Numbered from the stretch's first letter, positions 41,522 through 50,938 are shown. The stretch is DNA of 64,000 bases from Roseovarius dicentrarchi (GCF_003316635.1 NZ_QNQP01000015.1:1-64000), one strand, 5' to 3'. Made by a program: numbers and translations. The notes: a model not told the origin generated them from the sequence alone.

Positions 41522-42091
41522 TCAGCCGCCCCAGCTGCGAACAGCGCCGCAATCCATATGCACGAAGTTCGAGCGGGAATACCGGCCCACACCGCCTGCA
41601 CGGCAGGCGATCGCGGCCTTGCTCATCTGCCCGACAGAGCGGGAGCCCAGCCGCAGATCGGCGGCCTGTCCGTTCAGGTGCAGCGAATGTTTCGCCACCC
41701 CGGACGACCGGCTGCGCAGCATCGCGTTGGTCTTTGGTGACCGATAGCCGGACAGCAGCGTATAAGGCTCTGTCGTGCCCATCAGGTTATGCGCGGCCGT
41801 CATGATATCGACGGTGCGGGTGTCGATGCTTTTGATGTCATTGCTGCGCCAGTCGCGCATGAATGTCGAAATTTCCTGAACCGCTTCAGCGATATATTCG
41901 CCTTCGATCCAGTAGATCGTGTCCATTTTTTCACCCGTTCTGGGTGAAATCATGCGCAGGCGGCGTATATCGCCAGCGCCGCGCAATAGGCCAAAGGCGT
42001 TGGCGTATGAAGGGGCCGCTACGACTGCGGTTGCCGCGAATGCGCCGAGCAGCGCACGCCGCGACAGGCTTGCCGATTTGGATTGGGTCAT
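41522..42091 (-). CDS. DUF882/YcbK-like peptidase M15 family protein
   Basis: The 189-residue exported protein has a Tat-type signal (SLSRRALLGAFAATAVV). The DUF882 fold is related to D-Ala-D-Ala metallopeptidases (YTLLSGYRSPKTNAML, SLHLNGQAADLRL, FVHMDCG), with HxxxxxxD and H-x-D zinc ligands present. It probably acts on peptidoglycan in the periplasm. The start at 42091 was chosen for a normal-length n-region; an ATG at 42124 would add 11 basic residues. A divergent peptidoglycan transpeptidase gene lies 342 bp away. Confidence 0.87.
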   Translation of the reverse strand: MTQSKSASLSRRALLGAFAATAVVAAPSYANAFGLLRGAGDIRRLRMISPRTGEKMDTIYWIEGEYIAEAVQEISTFMRDWRSNDIKSIDTRTVDIMTAAHNLMGTTEPYTLLSGYRSPKTNAMLRSRSSGVAKHSLHLNGQAADLRLGSRSVGQMSKAAIACRAGGVGRYSRSNFVHMDCGAVRSWGG

Positions 42092-42433
42092 AGGTTTTTT
42101 GCCTGTCCGTCGCTTCAATTTCATCCCGCGTTTGGCGGGCGTTTGGTCTCATCCCCGGATGCAGGTGTAGCTATGACATATTAAAAAAAGCTAACCAAGA
42201 TACGGGTTCCCAAAAACTGGACTGATCAAGTCATTTCGGCGTGAATCCGCGCAGGTCGCCCTGATTGTGATATTTTTGCAAAGACCTGATGCACATCCGC
42301 CGCAGCAGGATCGCGCCGGTGCCGGCCTGCATAAAATTGAATGGACAACAGGCTTTGTGCTGGGTTGTCTGGCTGAAATGACGCTATGCTGGGCCGTGCT
42401 GCGCGCTGCGCGATCAGGTTACTGGGGGATCCG
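42092..42433. other. Divergent promoter region between two cell-wall genes
   Basis: These 342 bp separate the divergent DUF882 and L,D-transpeptidase genes. The part around 42170-42230 is A/T-rich and probably holds promoters. No gene, hairpin of note or operator could be supported. Confidence 0.4.
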
Positions 42434-44077
42434 ATGAATTTTGCTGCTACTTTAACGTCCGGTCAACATATCCGCGCTACGCTTGGCGGGGCGGGTCGGA
42501 TGCTGCTTCCGGCGGCCGTTGCGATTCTGCTGCTGGGCGCGCCGCAAGGGGCCGTGGCAGGGGTGACGGCGTTCAAACAGGCGGTGGCCGAAGGGGCCGC
42601 ACAGGATGAGGATCTGGCGGCGCATTACCGCGCGGGTGGCTATGCCGCCCTGTGGACCGGCACGGGCGAGGCGGACAGGGCGCGCAGGCAGGCGCTGTTG
42701 CAGGCGATTGATGCGGCAGGGGCGCATGGGTTGCCCGCGTCGCGTTATGATGCCGACGGATTGATGCGGATGATGCGAGATGCGCGCACCCCGCGCGATC
42801 TGGGCGCGGTTGAGGTGGCGATGTCGCGCGTTTTCTTGCGCCTGGCGCAGGATATGCAGACCGGCATGCTGACCCCGGCCCAGATTGACAGCGGCATGGT
42901 GCGCAGCGTTCCCGTCAGGTCGGCCGAGGATCTGCTGAGCAGCTTTGCCGCCGCCAATCCGCAGGGGTTCTTTCGCGGACTGGCGCCCAAATCGGGTGAA
43001 TACGCCCGCCTGATGCGCGAGAAAAACCGGCTGGAGGCGATGCTGGAAACCGGCGGCTGGGGGCCTGCGGTGCCCGCTGCGTCGCTGGCACCGGGCCAGA
43101 CCGGCCCTGCTGTTGTCGCGCTGCGCAACCGCCTGATGCGCATGGGATATCTGGAGCGGACAGCGTCCGCCAGCTATGACATCGCCATGCAGCAGGCGGT
43201 GCAACTGTTTCAGCAGGCGCATGGTCTGGTGCCGGACGGAACCGCAGGCGGCGCCACCATGGCGGCGATAAACACCCCTATCGCGCGGCGGCTTCCGATG
43301 ATCCTGGTCGCGATGGAGCGCGAGCGCTGGCTGAGCGGTCCGCGCGGGGCGCGGCATGTTCTGGTCAACCTGACGGATTTCAGCGCCCGTATCATGGATG
43401 ATGACAGCCTGACGTTCGAGACGCGCGCGGTCATCGGCAAGAATATCAGAACCCATCAAAGCCCCGAATTCTCGGACGAGATGGAATATCTGGAGATCAA
43501 CCCGGTCTGGAACGTCCCGCGCTCGATCACCGTCAGCGAATATCTGCCGCAGATGCAGCGCAACCGTGGTGCGGCGGGCCATCTGCGATTGTATAATTCA
43601 CGCGGCCAGCAGGTGAATCGCGCCAACGTCAACTTTAACGCCTATAGCGCGCGCACATTCCCGTTCGATCTGAAACAGCCGCCGTCGCCGCGCAACGCGC
43701 TGGGGCTGGTCAAGTTCATGTTCCCGAACAAATACAACATCTATCTGCATGATACGCCCTCAAAAAGCCTGTTCGACCGCAACGTGCGCGCGTTCAGCCA
43801 TGGCTGTATCCGCCTGCAAAAACCCTTTGATTTCGCGTATGAAATCCTGTCGCCGCAGGCCGCAGACCCCAAGGCATACTTTCACCGTATTCTGGATACG
43901 GGCCAGCAGACCCGCGTCACGCTGGAGCAAAAGGTGCCGGTGCATATCATCTACCGCACAGCCACCGTTCCGGCCAAGGGTCCGGTGCAGTACCGCGAGG
44001 ATGTCTATGGCCGCGATGCCAAGGTCTGGGAGGCATTGCAAAAGGCAGGGGTTTCACTGCCCGCGCAACAGGGCTAG
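42434..44077 (+). CDS. YcbB/LdtD-like L,D-transpeptidase
   Basis: The 547-residue periplasmic enzyme has a signal peptide (MLLPAAVAILLLGAPQGAVA, about 23-42), an N-terminal scaffold domain, a peptidoglycan-binding domain (TGPAVVALRNRLMRMGYL, FQQAHGLVPDGTAG) and a YkuD catalytic domain with FSHGCIRLQKPFDFA (catalytic Cys near residue 457). It forms 3-3 crosslinks in peptidoglycan or attaches outer-membrane proteins to it. GGGGGAT precedes the ATG. lpxD follows 27 bp later on the same strand. Confidence 0.92.
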   Translation: MNFAATLTSGQHIRATLGGAGRMLLPAAVAILLLGAPQGAVAGVTAFKQAVAEGAAQDEDLAAHYRAGGYAALWTGTGEADRARRQALLQAIDAAGAHGLPASRYDADGLMRMMRDARTPRDLGAVEVAMSRVFLRLAQDMQTGMLTPAQIDSGMVRSVPVRSAEDLLSSFAAANPQGFFRGLAPKSGEYARLMREKNRLEAMLETGGWGPAVPAASLAPGQTGPAVVALRNRLMRMGYLERTASASYDIAMQQAVQLFQQAHGLVPDGTAGGATMAAINTPIARRLPMILVAMERERWLSGPRGARHVLVNLTDFSARIMDDDSLTFETRAVIGKNIRTHQSPEFSDEMEYLEINPVWNVPRSITVSEYLPQMQRNRGAAGHLRLYNSRGQQVNRANVNFNAYSARTFPFDLKQPPSPRNALGLVKFMFPNKYNIYLHDTPSKSLFDRNVRAFSHGCIRLQKPFDFAYEILSPQAADPKAYFHRILDTGQQTRVTLEQKVPVHIIYRTATVPAKGPVQYREDVYGRDAKVWEALQKAGVSLPAQQG

Positions 44078-44104
44078 ATATCGCCCCGTCAGAAGGGGGT
44101 AGCC

Positions 44105-45196
44105 ATGTCCTATACGATTGAGCAGATTGCGACGGCACTGGGGGCGCCTGCCTTTGGTGCGACCGATATCCGTGTGTCCGCACTGGCCGAGCCGGCGGAT
44201 GCAGCGGCGGACCAACTGGCGCTGGCGACCAAGCCTGAATATGCCGCCGCTCTGCCGCAAGGGCGCGCCCGCGCGGCCCTGCTGTGGGAGGGCGCCGACT
44301 GGCAGGCGCTGGAGCTGGAGGCCGCGATCATCGCGCCGCGCCCGCGCTATGCCATGTCGGGGCTGACCGCGATGATGGATCTTGGCGAAGGCTGGGGCGA
44401 CGGCATTCACCCCTCCGCCGTGATAGACGACAGCGCCGTTCTGGGTGCGGGCGTGCATGTGGGGCCGCTGGCGGTGATCGGACCGCGCGCGCAGATCGGC
44501 GCCGGATGCAGGATTGGCCCGCAGGCGTTTATCGGGGCCGACGCCGTGATTGGCGAAAATGGCCTGATCCGCGAGGGCGTGCGCATTGCGGCGCGGGTGC
44601 GGATCGGCGCGCGGGTCATTCTGAATCCGGGCGCGGTGCTGGGCGGCGACGGGTTCAGCTTTGTCACGCCAGAAAAGTCAGGCGTTGAATCCGTCCGCGA
44701 GACGCTGGGCGATCAGGGCGGCGCGGCGGCGCAATCTTACGTGCGGATTCACAGCCTTGGCTCTGTCCGGCTGGGCGATGATGTCGAAGTGGGCGCCAAT
44801 GCCGCGATCGACCGCGGCACGGTGCGCGATACGGTGATCGGCGACCGGACCAAGATCGACACGCTGGTGATGGTGGCCCATAACGTGGTGGTCGGCACCG
44901 ATACGCTGCTGTGCGGACTGGTCGGCATTGCCGGATCGTCGCGCATCGGCAACAACGTGGTGCTGGCGGGGCAGGTCGGTGTTGGGGACAACCTGTTCGT
45001 CGGGGATAACGTGATCGCCGGCGGCGGCACCAAGATCCTGAGCAATGTGCCGGCCGGGCGCGTCATTCTGGGCTATCCGGCGATGAAGATGGACAGCCAT
45101 ATCGACATGTACAAACATATGCGCCGTCTGGGCCGGATGGCCCTTGATGTCGCAGCCCTGAAGAAAGCTGTTTTCAAGGTCGGCCAGAGTGACTAA
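44105..45196 (+). CDS. lpxD: UDP-3-O-acylglucosamine N-acyltransferase
   Basis: The 363-residue enzyme adds the 2-N 3-hydroxyacyl chain to UDP-3-O-acyl-GlcN in lipid A synthesis. A left-handed beta-helix of hexapeptide repeats ([20 protein letters not shown] onward) contains GDGFSFV and the catalytic His region [17 protein letters not shown] lies 5-11 bp before the ATG. It is followed by an ACP and ketosynthase pair, and the lpxA/lpxB/fabZ neighbours seen in many genomes are absent here. Confidence 0.94.
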   Translation: MSYTIEQIATALGAPAFGATDIRVSALAEPADAAADQLALATKPEYAAALPQGRARAALLWEGADWQALELEAAIIAPRPRYAMSGLTAMMDLGEGWGDGIHPSAVIDDSAVLGAGVHVGPLAVIGPRAQIGAGCRIGPQAFIGADAVIGENGLIREGVRIAARVRIGARVILNPGAVLGGDGFSFVTPEKSGVESVRETLGDQGGAAAQSYVRIHSLGSVRLGDDVEVGANAAIDRGTVRDTVIGDRTKIDTLVMVAHNVVVGTDTLLCGLVGIAGSSRIGNNVVLAGQVGVGDNLFVGDNVIAGGGTKILSNVPAGRVILGYPAMKMDSHIDMYKHMRRLGRMALDVAALKKAVFKVGQSD

Positions 45197-45322
45197 AGCG
45201 TTTTCATATCCAGCCGGAGCGCAGCGCACTGCCTGCACCGGCCCCGTGCATCGGTCTGGCGCAGGTTTCGGGCAGCATCCGGAACGCCCGGCACTGGTTC
45301 AACCGGCCCAAGGAGACCCGTC

Positions 45323-45580
45323 ATGAGCATATCCGACCGCGTGATTGCCATCATCGCCGAGCAGGCCATGCTGGAGCCGTCCGACGTGACGCTGGACAGC
45401 AGCCTGGAGGATCTGGGCGTGGATTCGCTGGGCCTTGTCGAAAGCATATTCGCGATTGAGGAGGCGTTTGATATCACCGTCCCCTTCAATGCGAACGAGC
45501 CTTCGGCGGGTGATTTCGACATCTCCACCGTTGGGGCCATCGTGGCCAGCGTACAGCGGCTGATCGCCGAGCAATCGTGA
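45323..45580 (+). CDS. Acyl carrier protein
   Basis: The 85-residue ACP has the phosphopantetheine site GVDSLGLVE with Ser35. It carries acyl chains as thioesters. An AAGGAG SD precedes the ATG. Its stop overlaps the GTG start of the following ketosynthase, so the two are translated together. Being separate from the main fab cluster and beside lpxD, it is probably a dedicated carrier for a special acyl chain, perhaps for lipid A. Confidence 0.92.
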   Translation: MSISDRVIAIIAEQAMLEPSDVTLDSSLEDLGVDSLGLVESIFAIEEAFDITVPFNANEPSAGDFDISTVGAIVASVQRLIAEQS

Positions 45581-46788
45581 AACGCGTCGTCATCACCGGC
45601 GCGGGCACGATCAATGCGCTTGGCACGGATGTTGCCACCACGCTTGAGGCGATGCGCGAGGGGCGCTGCGGCATCGGCCCGCTGGAGTTTCGCGATGTCG
45701 ACCGCCTGTCGATCCGCATTGGCGGGCAGGTCAAGGGATATGATCCCGAGGCGGCCTTTACCCGTCAGCAACTGGCGCTTTATGACAGGTTTACCCAGTT
45801 CACTTTGATCGCCGCGCGGCAGGCGGTGGCGCAGTCAGGCATCGCGTTTGACGATGCGCTGGCCCTGCGGGCGGGTGTCATTCTGGGCAATTCCGGCGGC
45901 GGCATGACCACGCTGGATGAAAATTACCGCAGCGTCTACGAGGAGGGCAAGAACCGCGTTCATCCCTTTGTCGTGCCGAAGTTGATGAACAATGCCGCGG
46001 CCAGTCATGTGTCGATGACGTGGGGGCTGCATGGGCCGTCCTACACCGTTTCGACCGCCTGCGCGTCCTCGAACCACGCGATGGCGCAGGCGTTTCAGAT
46101 GGTGCGCTGCGGCCAGTCGCCCGTGATGCTGACCGGCGGATCGGAGTCCATGCTGTGCTTTGGCGGGGTCAAGGCGTGGGAGGGGCTGCGCGTCATGTCC
46201 AAGGATACCTGCCGCCCGTTCAGCGCCAACAGAAACGGCATGGTGCAGGGCGAGGGCGCCGGCGTTTTCGTCTTTGAAGAGTACGAGCGTGCCCGTGCGC
46301 GCGGGGCCGAAATTTTGGCAGAGGTGGTTGGCGCCGCGATGACGTCGGACGCCTGCGACATTGTCATGCCGTCCAAGGATGGCGCGGCCCGCACCATATC
46401 CGGCGCGCTGCGCGATGCGGGGCTGAACCCCGAGGATGTGGGCTATATCAATGCGCATGGCACCGGCACCGCTGCCAATGACAAAACGGAATGTGCCGCC
46501 GTGGCCGATGTATTCGGGCGCCATGCCGACCGGCTGATGATGTCCTCGACCAAGTCGATGCACGGCCATCTGATCGGCGGCACCGGCGCGGTCGAACTGC
46601 TGGCCTGCATCATGGCGGTGCGCGACGGGATCGTCGCCCCCACGATCAATTATGACGAGCCGGATCCCGAATGCGCGCTGGACGTGGTGCCGAACGCGGC
46701 GCGCGAGACCCATGTTGACGTCGCGCTGAGCAATGCGTTTGCCTTTGGCGGTCTGAATGCCGTCCTGGCGCTGCGCCGGGCGGAGTAG
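45577..46788 (+). CDS. Beta-ketoacyl-ACP synthase (FabF/KAS II type)
   Basis: The 403-residue condensing enzyme starts with GTG overlapping the ACP stop (GTGA). The catalytic triad is Cys162 (TVSTACASSNH), His294 (INAHGTGTAAND) and His331 (STKSMHGHLIGGTG). It elongates acyl-ACP using malonyl-ACP. The HGHLIGG wording departs from the common TGHLLGA of housekeeping FabF, and with its private ACP it is likely a specialised elongation pair and not the housekeeping enzyme. Confidence 0.9.
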   Translation: MKRVVITGAGTINALGTDVATTLEAMREGRCGIGPLEFRDVDRLSIRIGGQVKGYDPEAAFTRQQLALYDRFTQFTLIAARQAVAQSGIAFDDALALRAGVILGNSGGGMTTLDENYRSVYEEGKNRVHPFVVPKLMNNAAASHVSMTWGLHGPSYTVSTACASSNHAMAQAFQMVRCGQSPVMLTGGSESMLCFGGVKAWEGLRVMSKDTCRPFSANRNGMVQGEGAGVFVFEEYERARARGAEILAEVVGAAMTSDACDIVMPSKDGAARTISGALRDAGLNPEDVGYINAHGTGTAANDKTECAAVADVFGRHADRLMMSSTKSMHGHLIGGTGAVELLACIMAVRDGIVAPTINYDEPDPECALDVVPNAARETHVDVALSNAFAFGGLNAVLALRRAE

Positions 46789-46832
46789 GCGGCGATGCGC
46801 GCCATATCAGACAGACCCATCGCCGCGACGTG

Positions 46833-46862
46833 AAAGGGGGCAGGCCCAGTCGGCCCGCCCCC
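46833..46862. terminator. Bidirectional terminator between ketosynthase and ialB genes
   Basis: An 11-position stem with one mismatch runs from 46836-46846 to 46852-46862 (GGGGGC-x-GGCC against GGCC-x-GCCCCC). AAA at 46833-46835 gives a short T-run on the minus strand. Confidence 0.75.
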
Positions 46863-46888
46863 TCATCATTACATGCGTGATGCGGTGT

Positions 46889-47590
46889 TTATTCGACGAA
46901 TTTACCCACGGCTTCAAACCCGGCGGTGAAGCCGCTCAGCGAAACGTCGATTACCACTTTCTGGTCGGGGGCCTGTGCGGGGACCAGTACCATCTGCGCC
47001 TTCGCGCCCTTCTTGAACACGTCGACGTCCTGCTGCGTCAGACCGATCTGCGCCACACAGCCTGCTTCGGTGCAGACGCGGTAGGGATAGCTTTTGGCGG
47101 TGCCGCCATCGACGGACAGCTTCAGCTCTTCGGTCAGCAGCGTGACCAGCGGAACGATCGCAGTGGCGCCGGCAACGGCGGGCGCCTGACCTTCGATGCG
47201 GAAAATGCTGAATTCAGCAACCGGGTTGCCGCCTTTTTCACGCAGCAGTTGGTACAGCTGGCAAGGATCCTCGCCGTCGTCATTGCGGAAGCAGCGCAGA
47301 TTCCAATCGCCGAACTTTTCCTTGATGTAGACGGCAGGTTCCGCATCGGCCACCTCCGTTCCGGTCGAAAAGGCGTTGCCGTTTTCAGCCGGTGCATCTG
47401 CGGCGGGCGCGTCTGCCGTGTCTGCCGTGGCAGTATCCGCCGCAGGCGCGTCTGCGGGTGCGTCAGTGGCGGCGCCGGCAGCCGGCTCCTCTGCCGGGGC
47501 TGAATCGGCCGCGCCGGTATCTTGTGCAAATGCGGCGCCGGCCAGGCCAAGCGCGGCAGCAAAGGACAGAATGGAAAGTGAATTTTGCAT
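46889..47590 (-). CDS. Invasion-associated locus B (IalB) family protein
   Basis: The 233-residue exported protein has a signal peptide (QNSLSILSFAAALGLAGAAF), an Ala/Asp/Pro-rich linker of about 50 residues, then the IalB domain (EKFGDWNLRCFRND, DPCQLYQLL, YPYRVCTEAGCVAQIG) with four conserved cysteines likely forming disulfides. Its function is unknown; IalB is named from Bartonella erythrocyte invasion but is widespread in free-living alphaproteobacteria. GGGGA precedes the ATG at 47590. Confidence 0.87.
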   Translation of the reverse strand: MQNSLSILSFAAALGLAGAAFAQDTGAADSAPAEEPAAGAATDAPADAPAADTATADTADAPAADAPAENGNAFSTGTEVADAEPAVYIKEKFGDWNLRCFRNDDGEDPCQLYQLLREKGGNPVAEFSIFRIEGQAPAVAGATAIVPLVTLLTEELKLSVDGGTAKSYPYRVCTEAGCVAQIGLTQQDVDVFKKGAKAQMVLVPAQAPDQKVVIDVSLSGFTAGFEAVGKFVE

Positions 47591-47733
47591 GATTTCCCCG
47601 TCGTCAGTGTAAGTTACATCGCGATCTAACATGGCCCGCCGCGCCTGTCAGGGTCAAATCGCGTCGCCCGCCGCGCCCGATGGCGAATTTCCGCGCGGCG
47701 CGGATGTGGCCACAGACCAACCGCAGGACGTAG

Positions 47734-47794
47734 AAAAGGGGCCATGCGGCCCCCTCTCATTTCTCCCTGCCGGACTTGGCCGACTTAATAATTG
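47734..47794 (-). ncRNA. Candidate small RNA with own promoter and terminator
   Basis: On the minus strand TTGACG (47829-47824) and TAGCGT (47806-47801) are spaced by exactly 17 bp, suggesting a sigma-70 promoter. About 60 bases later a stem GGGGCC (47753-47748 on the minus strand) / GGCCCC with loop GCAT is followed by TTTTCT. The predicted RNA contains an AGGGAGAAAUGAGAG segment. No expression data; the -10 is only a 3/6 match. Confidence 0.4.
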
Positions 47795-47857
47795 CTGCCG
47801 ACGCTACGTCAGCATCAAATCCCCGTCAACAGTCAAAATGAACCTTGTTCCCGCCAC

Positions 47858-47886
47858 AAAAAAAGACCGCACCCGAAGGCGCGGCC
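47858..47886 (-). terminator. Strong orphan Rho-independent terminator
   Basis: On the minus strand a 9-bp stem GGCCGCGCC / GGTGCGGTC closes a TTCG tetraloop and is followed by seven T residues. Two G-U pairs form only in the minus-strand RNA, which fixes its direction. The nearest minus-strand transcript start must be within about 140 bp upstream, since a plus-strand gene begins at 48024. Confidence 0.87.
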
Positions 47887-48023
47887 AGTCTGACAGGGAG
47901 GAAATCACCCCAATGCCAAGGACACACGAGCATCGGAATGGATTTGATACTGTCACGCAGAAGTTAAGAATGTATGGTCGCGCCGGACGTAAATAACAGT
48001 GGGCGCCAGCGGGAGGCGAAATT

Positions 48024-49571
48024 TTGAGCAACGGCATCTTTATCGGCGGCGGCGGACCGGACTATTCGCAGGCACAAACACTGCCATTGAAGTATGCCAA
48101 CCGGCATGGCCTGATCGCGGGCGCGACCGGCACGGGCAAGACGGTGACGCTGCAAATCCTGGCCGAAGGATTCTCGGCCGCCGGTGTGCCGGTGTTCCTG
48201 TCGGACGTGAAGGGCGATCTGTCCGGCCTTGCCGCCGCAGGCAGCGCGGATTTCAAACTGCACGAGGCGTTCAGCAGCCGCGCCGCCACGATCGGCCTGA
48301 CCGATTACCGATATAGCGCGTTTCCGGTCACATTCTGGGATCTGTTTGGCCAGCAGGGGCATCCGGTCCGCACCACGCTGGCCGATATGGGCCCGCTGCT
48401 GCTGAGCCGGCTGATGGATCTGAGCGCGGCGCAGGAGGGGATCATGAACATCGCCTTTCGCGTCGCGGACGAAGAGGGGATGCCGCTACTGGATCTGAAG
48501 GATTTGCAGGCGCTGCTGGTCTGGGTGGGCGAAAACCGCGCCGCGCTGTCGCTGCGCTATGGCAACGTTTCCACAGCCTCGGTCGGGGCGATCCAGCGGC
48601 AGTTGATGGTGCTGGAAAATCAGGGCGGCACGCAGCTGTTCGGCGAGCCGGCGCTGGATCTGGCCGATCTGATGCATGTCGGCGCGGACGGGCGCGGGCA
48701 GATCAACATTCTGGCCGCGGACAAGCTGATGGGATCGCCGCGGCTTTATGCGACCTTCCTTCTCTGGCTGTTGTCGGACCTGTTCGAGACGCTGCCCGAG
48801 GTGGGCGATCCGGACAAACCGAAGCTGGTGTTCTTCTTTGACGAGGCGCATCTGCTGTTCGACGACGCGCCCAAGGCGCTGGTCGACAAGGTGGAGCAGG
48901 TCGCGCGCCTGATCCGCTCCAAGGGGGTCGGCGTTTATTTCATCACCCAGAACCCCGACGATGTGCCCGAGGATATCCTTGGCCAGCTGGGCAATCGGGT
49001 GCAGCATGCGCTGCGCGCCTTTACCGCGCGCGACCGCAAGGCGCTGAGCCGGGCGGCCGAAACCTACCGCCCGAACGCGCGGTTCTCGACCGTCGACGCC
49101 ATCCGCGATGTCGGCGTGGGCGAGGCGGTCACTTCCATGCTTCAGGACAAGGGTGTGCCGGGCATTGTCGAGCGGACCCTGATCCGCCCGCCATCGTCCA
49201 GACTTGGCCCCATTGATGACGCAGGACGCCACGCCGCAATGCAAGCCTCGCCCGTGGCGGGCAAGTACGAGACGTTGATCGACCGCAAATCAGCCTATGA
49301 AATCCTCAAGGCCCGCGCCGAAAGCGCCGCACAGGACGCCGCCAAGGCCGAGCAGATCGCCGAGGATCAATCCGCCGCGCAGCGCGAATTCAACGCCGGG
49401 CGCCGCTATACCGGCGCGCGCGTCGACCGCTCCACCGCGCAGCCGCAGCGGGGCAGCATGGGCAGCGAGTTGGGCCGCGCCTTCGGGGATGCGGTCCTGC
49501 GCGAAATGAAGGGCACCACCGGACGGCGCATCGTGCGCGGCATCCTCGGCGGGTTGTTCAAGGGACGCTGA
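48024..49571 (+). CDS. HerA-like ATPase, DUF853 family
   Basis: The 515-residue FtsK/HerA-type P-loop ATPase has Walker A GATGTGKT (about 33-40), Walker B LVFFFDEAHLLF and a conserved VYFITQNPDDVPEDILGQLGNR segment. Family members are cytoplasmic hexameric pumps of unclear substrate, often listed as DUF853 or YjgR. A TTG start at 48024 with GGGAGG 7 bp upstream was chosen, and the protein begins MSNGIFIGGGG. The C-terminal 120 residues are helical, charged and Gln/Ala-rich. Confidence 0.85.
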   Translation: MSNGIFIGGGGPDYSQAQTLPLKYANRHGLIAGATGTGKTVTLQILAEGFSAAGVPVFLSDVKGDLSGLAAAGSADFKLHEAFSSRAATIGLTDYRYSAFPVTFWDLFGQQGHPVRTTLADMGPLLLSRLMDLSAAQEGIMNIAFRVADEEGMPLLDLKDLQALLVWVGENRAALSLRYGNVSTASVGAIQRQLMVLENQGGTQLFGEPALDLADLMHVGADGRGQINILAADKLMGSPRLYATFLLWLLSDLFETLPEVGDPDKPKLVFFFDEAHLLFDDAPKALVDKVEQVARLIRSKGVGVYFITQNPDDVPEDILGQLGNRVQHALRAFTARDRKALSRAAETYRPNARFSTVDAIRDVGVGEAVTSMLQDKGVPGIVERTLIRPPSSRLGPIDDAGRHAAMQASPVAGKYETLIDRKSAYEILKARAESAAQDAAKAEQIAEDQSAAQREFNAGRRYTGARVDRSTAQPQRGSMGSELGRAFGDAVLREMKGTTGRRIVRGILGGLFKGR

Positions 49572-49663
49572 GACGGCTGTGCTGCGCATTACAGATCACT
49601 GGCACAATCCATGCCGTGCAGGTAATCTGTTACCAAACAAGAAACAATCAGGAGGCCGCCACC

Positions 49664-50176
49664 ATGGCGAACCATAAAAAAGCGGGCAACAAGGCGAAAT
49701 CCAAGGGGCAAAAACCAGCCAGCCCCAGCCCCAGCACAGAGGCCCCGATAACCCCCGCCGCCGTGCGCCCGAAAATGGCAGCCCCGCAGGCGATGCCCAA
49801 GCAACCGCAGGTCGGCAAACCCGTCCGCGCGCCCAAGGTCGACGTGACCGAAGACGCCGACGCGCCGATGAAAAGGCAGCAACTGATCGCCAAGGTGGTC
49901 GAGCGGTCGGGCGTTCAGAAAAAACATGCCAAACCCGTGATCGAGGCGATGCTGGCCGTTCTGGGCGACACTCTGGCCGAGGGGCGCGACCTGAACCTGC
50001 AGCCGCTGGGCAAGCTCACCCAGAAACGCAAAAAGGAAACCGGCAAGGCGCGCGTAATCGTCGCCAGCATCCGCCAGAAAACCGGGGCAGGGGACGGCGC
50101 CACGGCCGGCGCGCCGGGCCACAAGGATCCCGGCGATATTTGGGACAAAGAAGCGGTTGCAGACGTCGCCGAGTGA
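49664..50176 (+). CDS. HU-family DNA-binding protein with basic N-terminal tail
   Basis: The 170-residue protein has a Lys/Ala/Pro-rich disordered tail (residues 1-75, histone-H1-like) followed by an HU/IHF-like domain (MKRQQLIAKVVERSGVQKKHAKPVIEAML ... GRDLNLQPLGKLTQKRKK). It probably packages or bends DNA. GGAGG lies 8 bp before the ATG at 49664. A tRNA-Val gene follows directly. Confidence 0.82.
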   Translation: MANHKKAGNKAKSKGQKPASPSPSTEAPITPAAVRPKMAAPQAMPKQPQVGKPVRAPKVDVTEDADAPMKRQQLIAKVVERSGVQKKHAKPVIEAMLAVLGDTLAEGRDLNLQPLGKLTQKRKKETGKARVIVASIRQKTGAGDGATAGAPGHKDPGDIWDKEAVADVAE

Positions 50177-50194
50177 CGCTAAAAACCGCCTCAG

Positions 50195-50269
50195 GGGTGA
50201 TTAGCTCAGTGGTAGAGCGCTTCGTTCACATCGAAGATGTCAGGAGTTCAAATCTCTTATCACCCACCA
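50195..50269 (+). tRNA. tRNA-Val (CAC)
   Basis: The acceptor stem GGGTGAT/ATCACCC, D-arm TAGCTCAGTGGTAGAGC, anticodon stem CTTCG/CGAAG with loop TTCACAT (anticodon CAC) and T-loop TTCAAAT are all present. The CCA end is encoded. CAC reads GUG valine codons. Confidence 0.95.
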
Positions 50270-50326
50270 TTTTTCCTTTGTAATTCCGATGCTCTTGAAG
50301 TTTTTGCGAAATGAGGGGCGTCTGAC

Positions 50327-50938
50327 ATGACTGCATCTGCGCGATCCGGGTGGCCGGATATCTGGTTTTTGCGGCACGGACAGACAGAATGGAACGCGCA
50401 GGGCCGCATTCAGGGGCATCTTGATTCGCCCCTGACGGCGCTTGGGCAGCGGCAGGCCCGGATGCAGGCGGGGAATGCCGCTGGCGTTTTGAACGAAATC
50501 GCGGCAGGCGGTGGTGGCATCCATGTCTCCCCTCTGGGCCGCGCGCGGCAGACGGCCGAAATTGCGCTGCCGGGGCAGCCCATCACGATCGACGCGCGCC
50601 TGTCCGAAGTCGCCGCCGGCGCGTGGGAGGGGCAGCTGAAGGCCGATTTGCCGCAGCGCAAGACGGATCTGCTGACTTACACATCCGCGCCGGATGGCGA
50701 AACGCTTGAGCAGTTGATCGCCCGCGTTGAGGATTTCGCAAACAGCCTTGATGCGCCTGCCATCGTTGTTGGCCATGGCCTTTGGGGGCAGGTTCTGCGC
50801 GGCCTGGTCAAGGGGCTGAGCCCGGAGGAAATGGGCATGCAAGAGAATGCCCAAGGCTGCATCTACCATCTGAGCCAAGGCCGCGAGACGCGGCTGACTG
50901 CCGGTGATGCACGCGGGATCGACGCTTCTGGGGCATAA
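50327..50938 (+). CDS. Histidine phosphatase family protein
   Basis: The 203-residue phosphoglycerate-mutase-like protein has the catalytic motif FLRHGQTEWN (residues 14-23, nucleophile His17) and the second His in VVGHGLWG. Its substrate is unknown; relatives dephosphorylate sugar phosphates, or act in cobalamin synthesis (CobC), or on other small molecules. It is flanked by two tRNA-Val genes with no other gene between. Confidence 0.88.
   Translation: MTASARSGWPDIWFLRHGQTEWNAQGRIQGHLDSPLTALGQRQARMQAGNAAGVLNEIAAGGGGIHVSPLGRARQTAEIALPGQPITIDARLSEVAAGAWEGQLKADLPQRKTDLLTYTSAPDGETLEQLIARVEDFANSLDAPAIVVGHGLWGQVLRGLVKGLSPEEMGMQENAQGCIYHLSQGRETRLTAGDARGIDASGA

Larger units (their letters stand above)
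47591..48023. other. Intergenic region with two minus-strand terminators
   Basis: This 433-bp gap lies between ialB and a HerA-like ATPase gene. It holds two Rho-independent terminators on the minus strand (47734-47753 and 47858-47886) and a possible promoter between them, but no supported coding sequence. Small RNAs are the simplest explanation. Confidence 0.55.
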
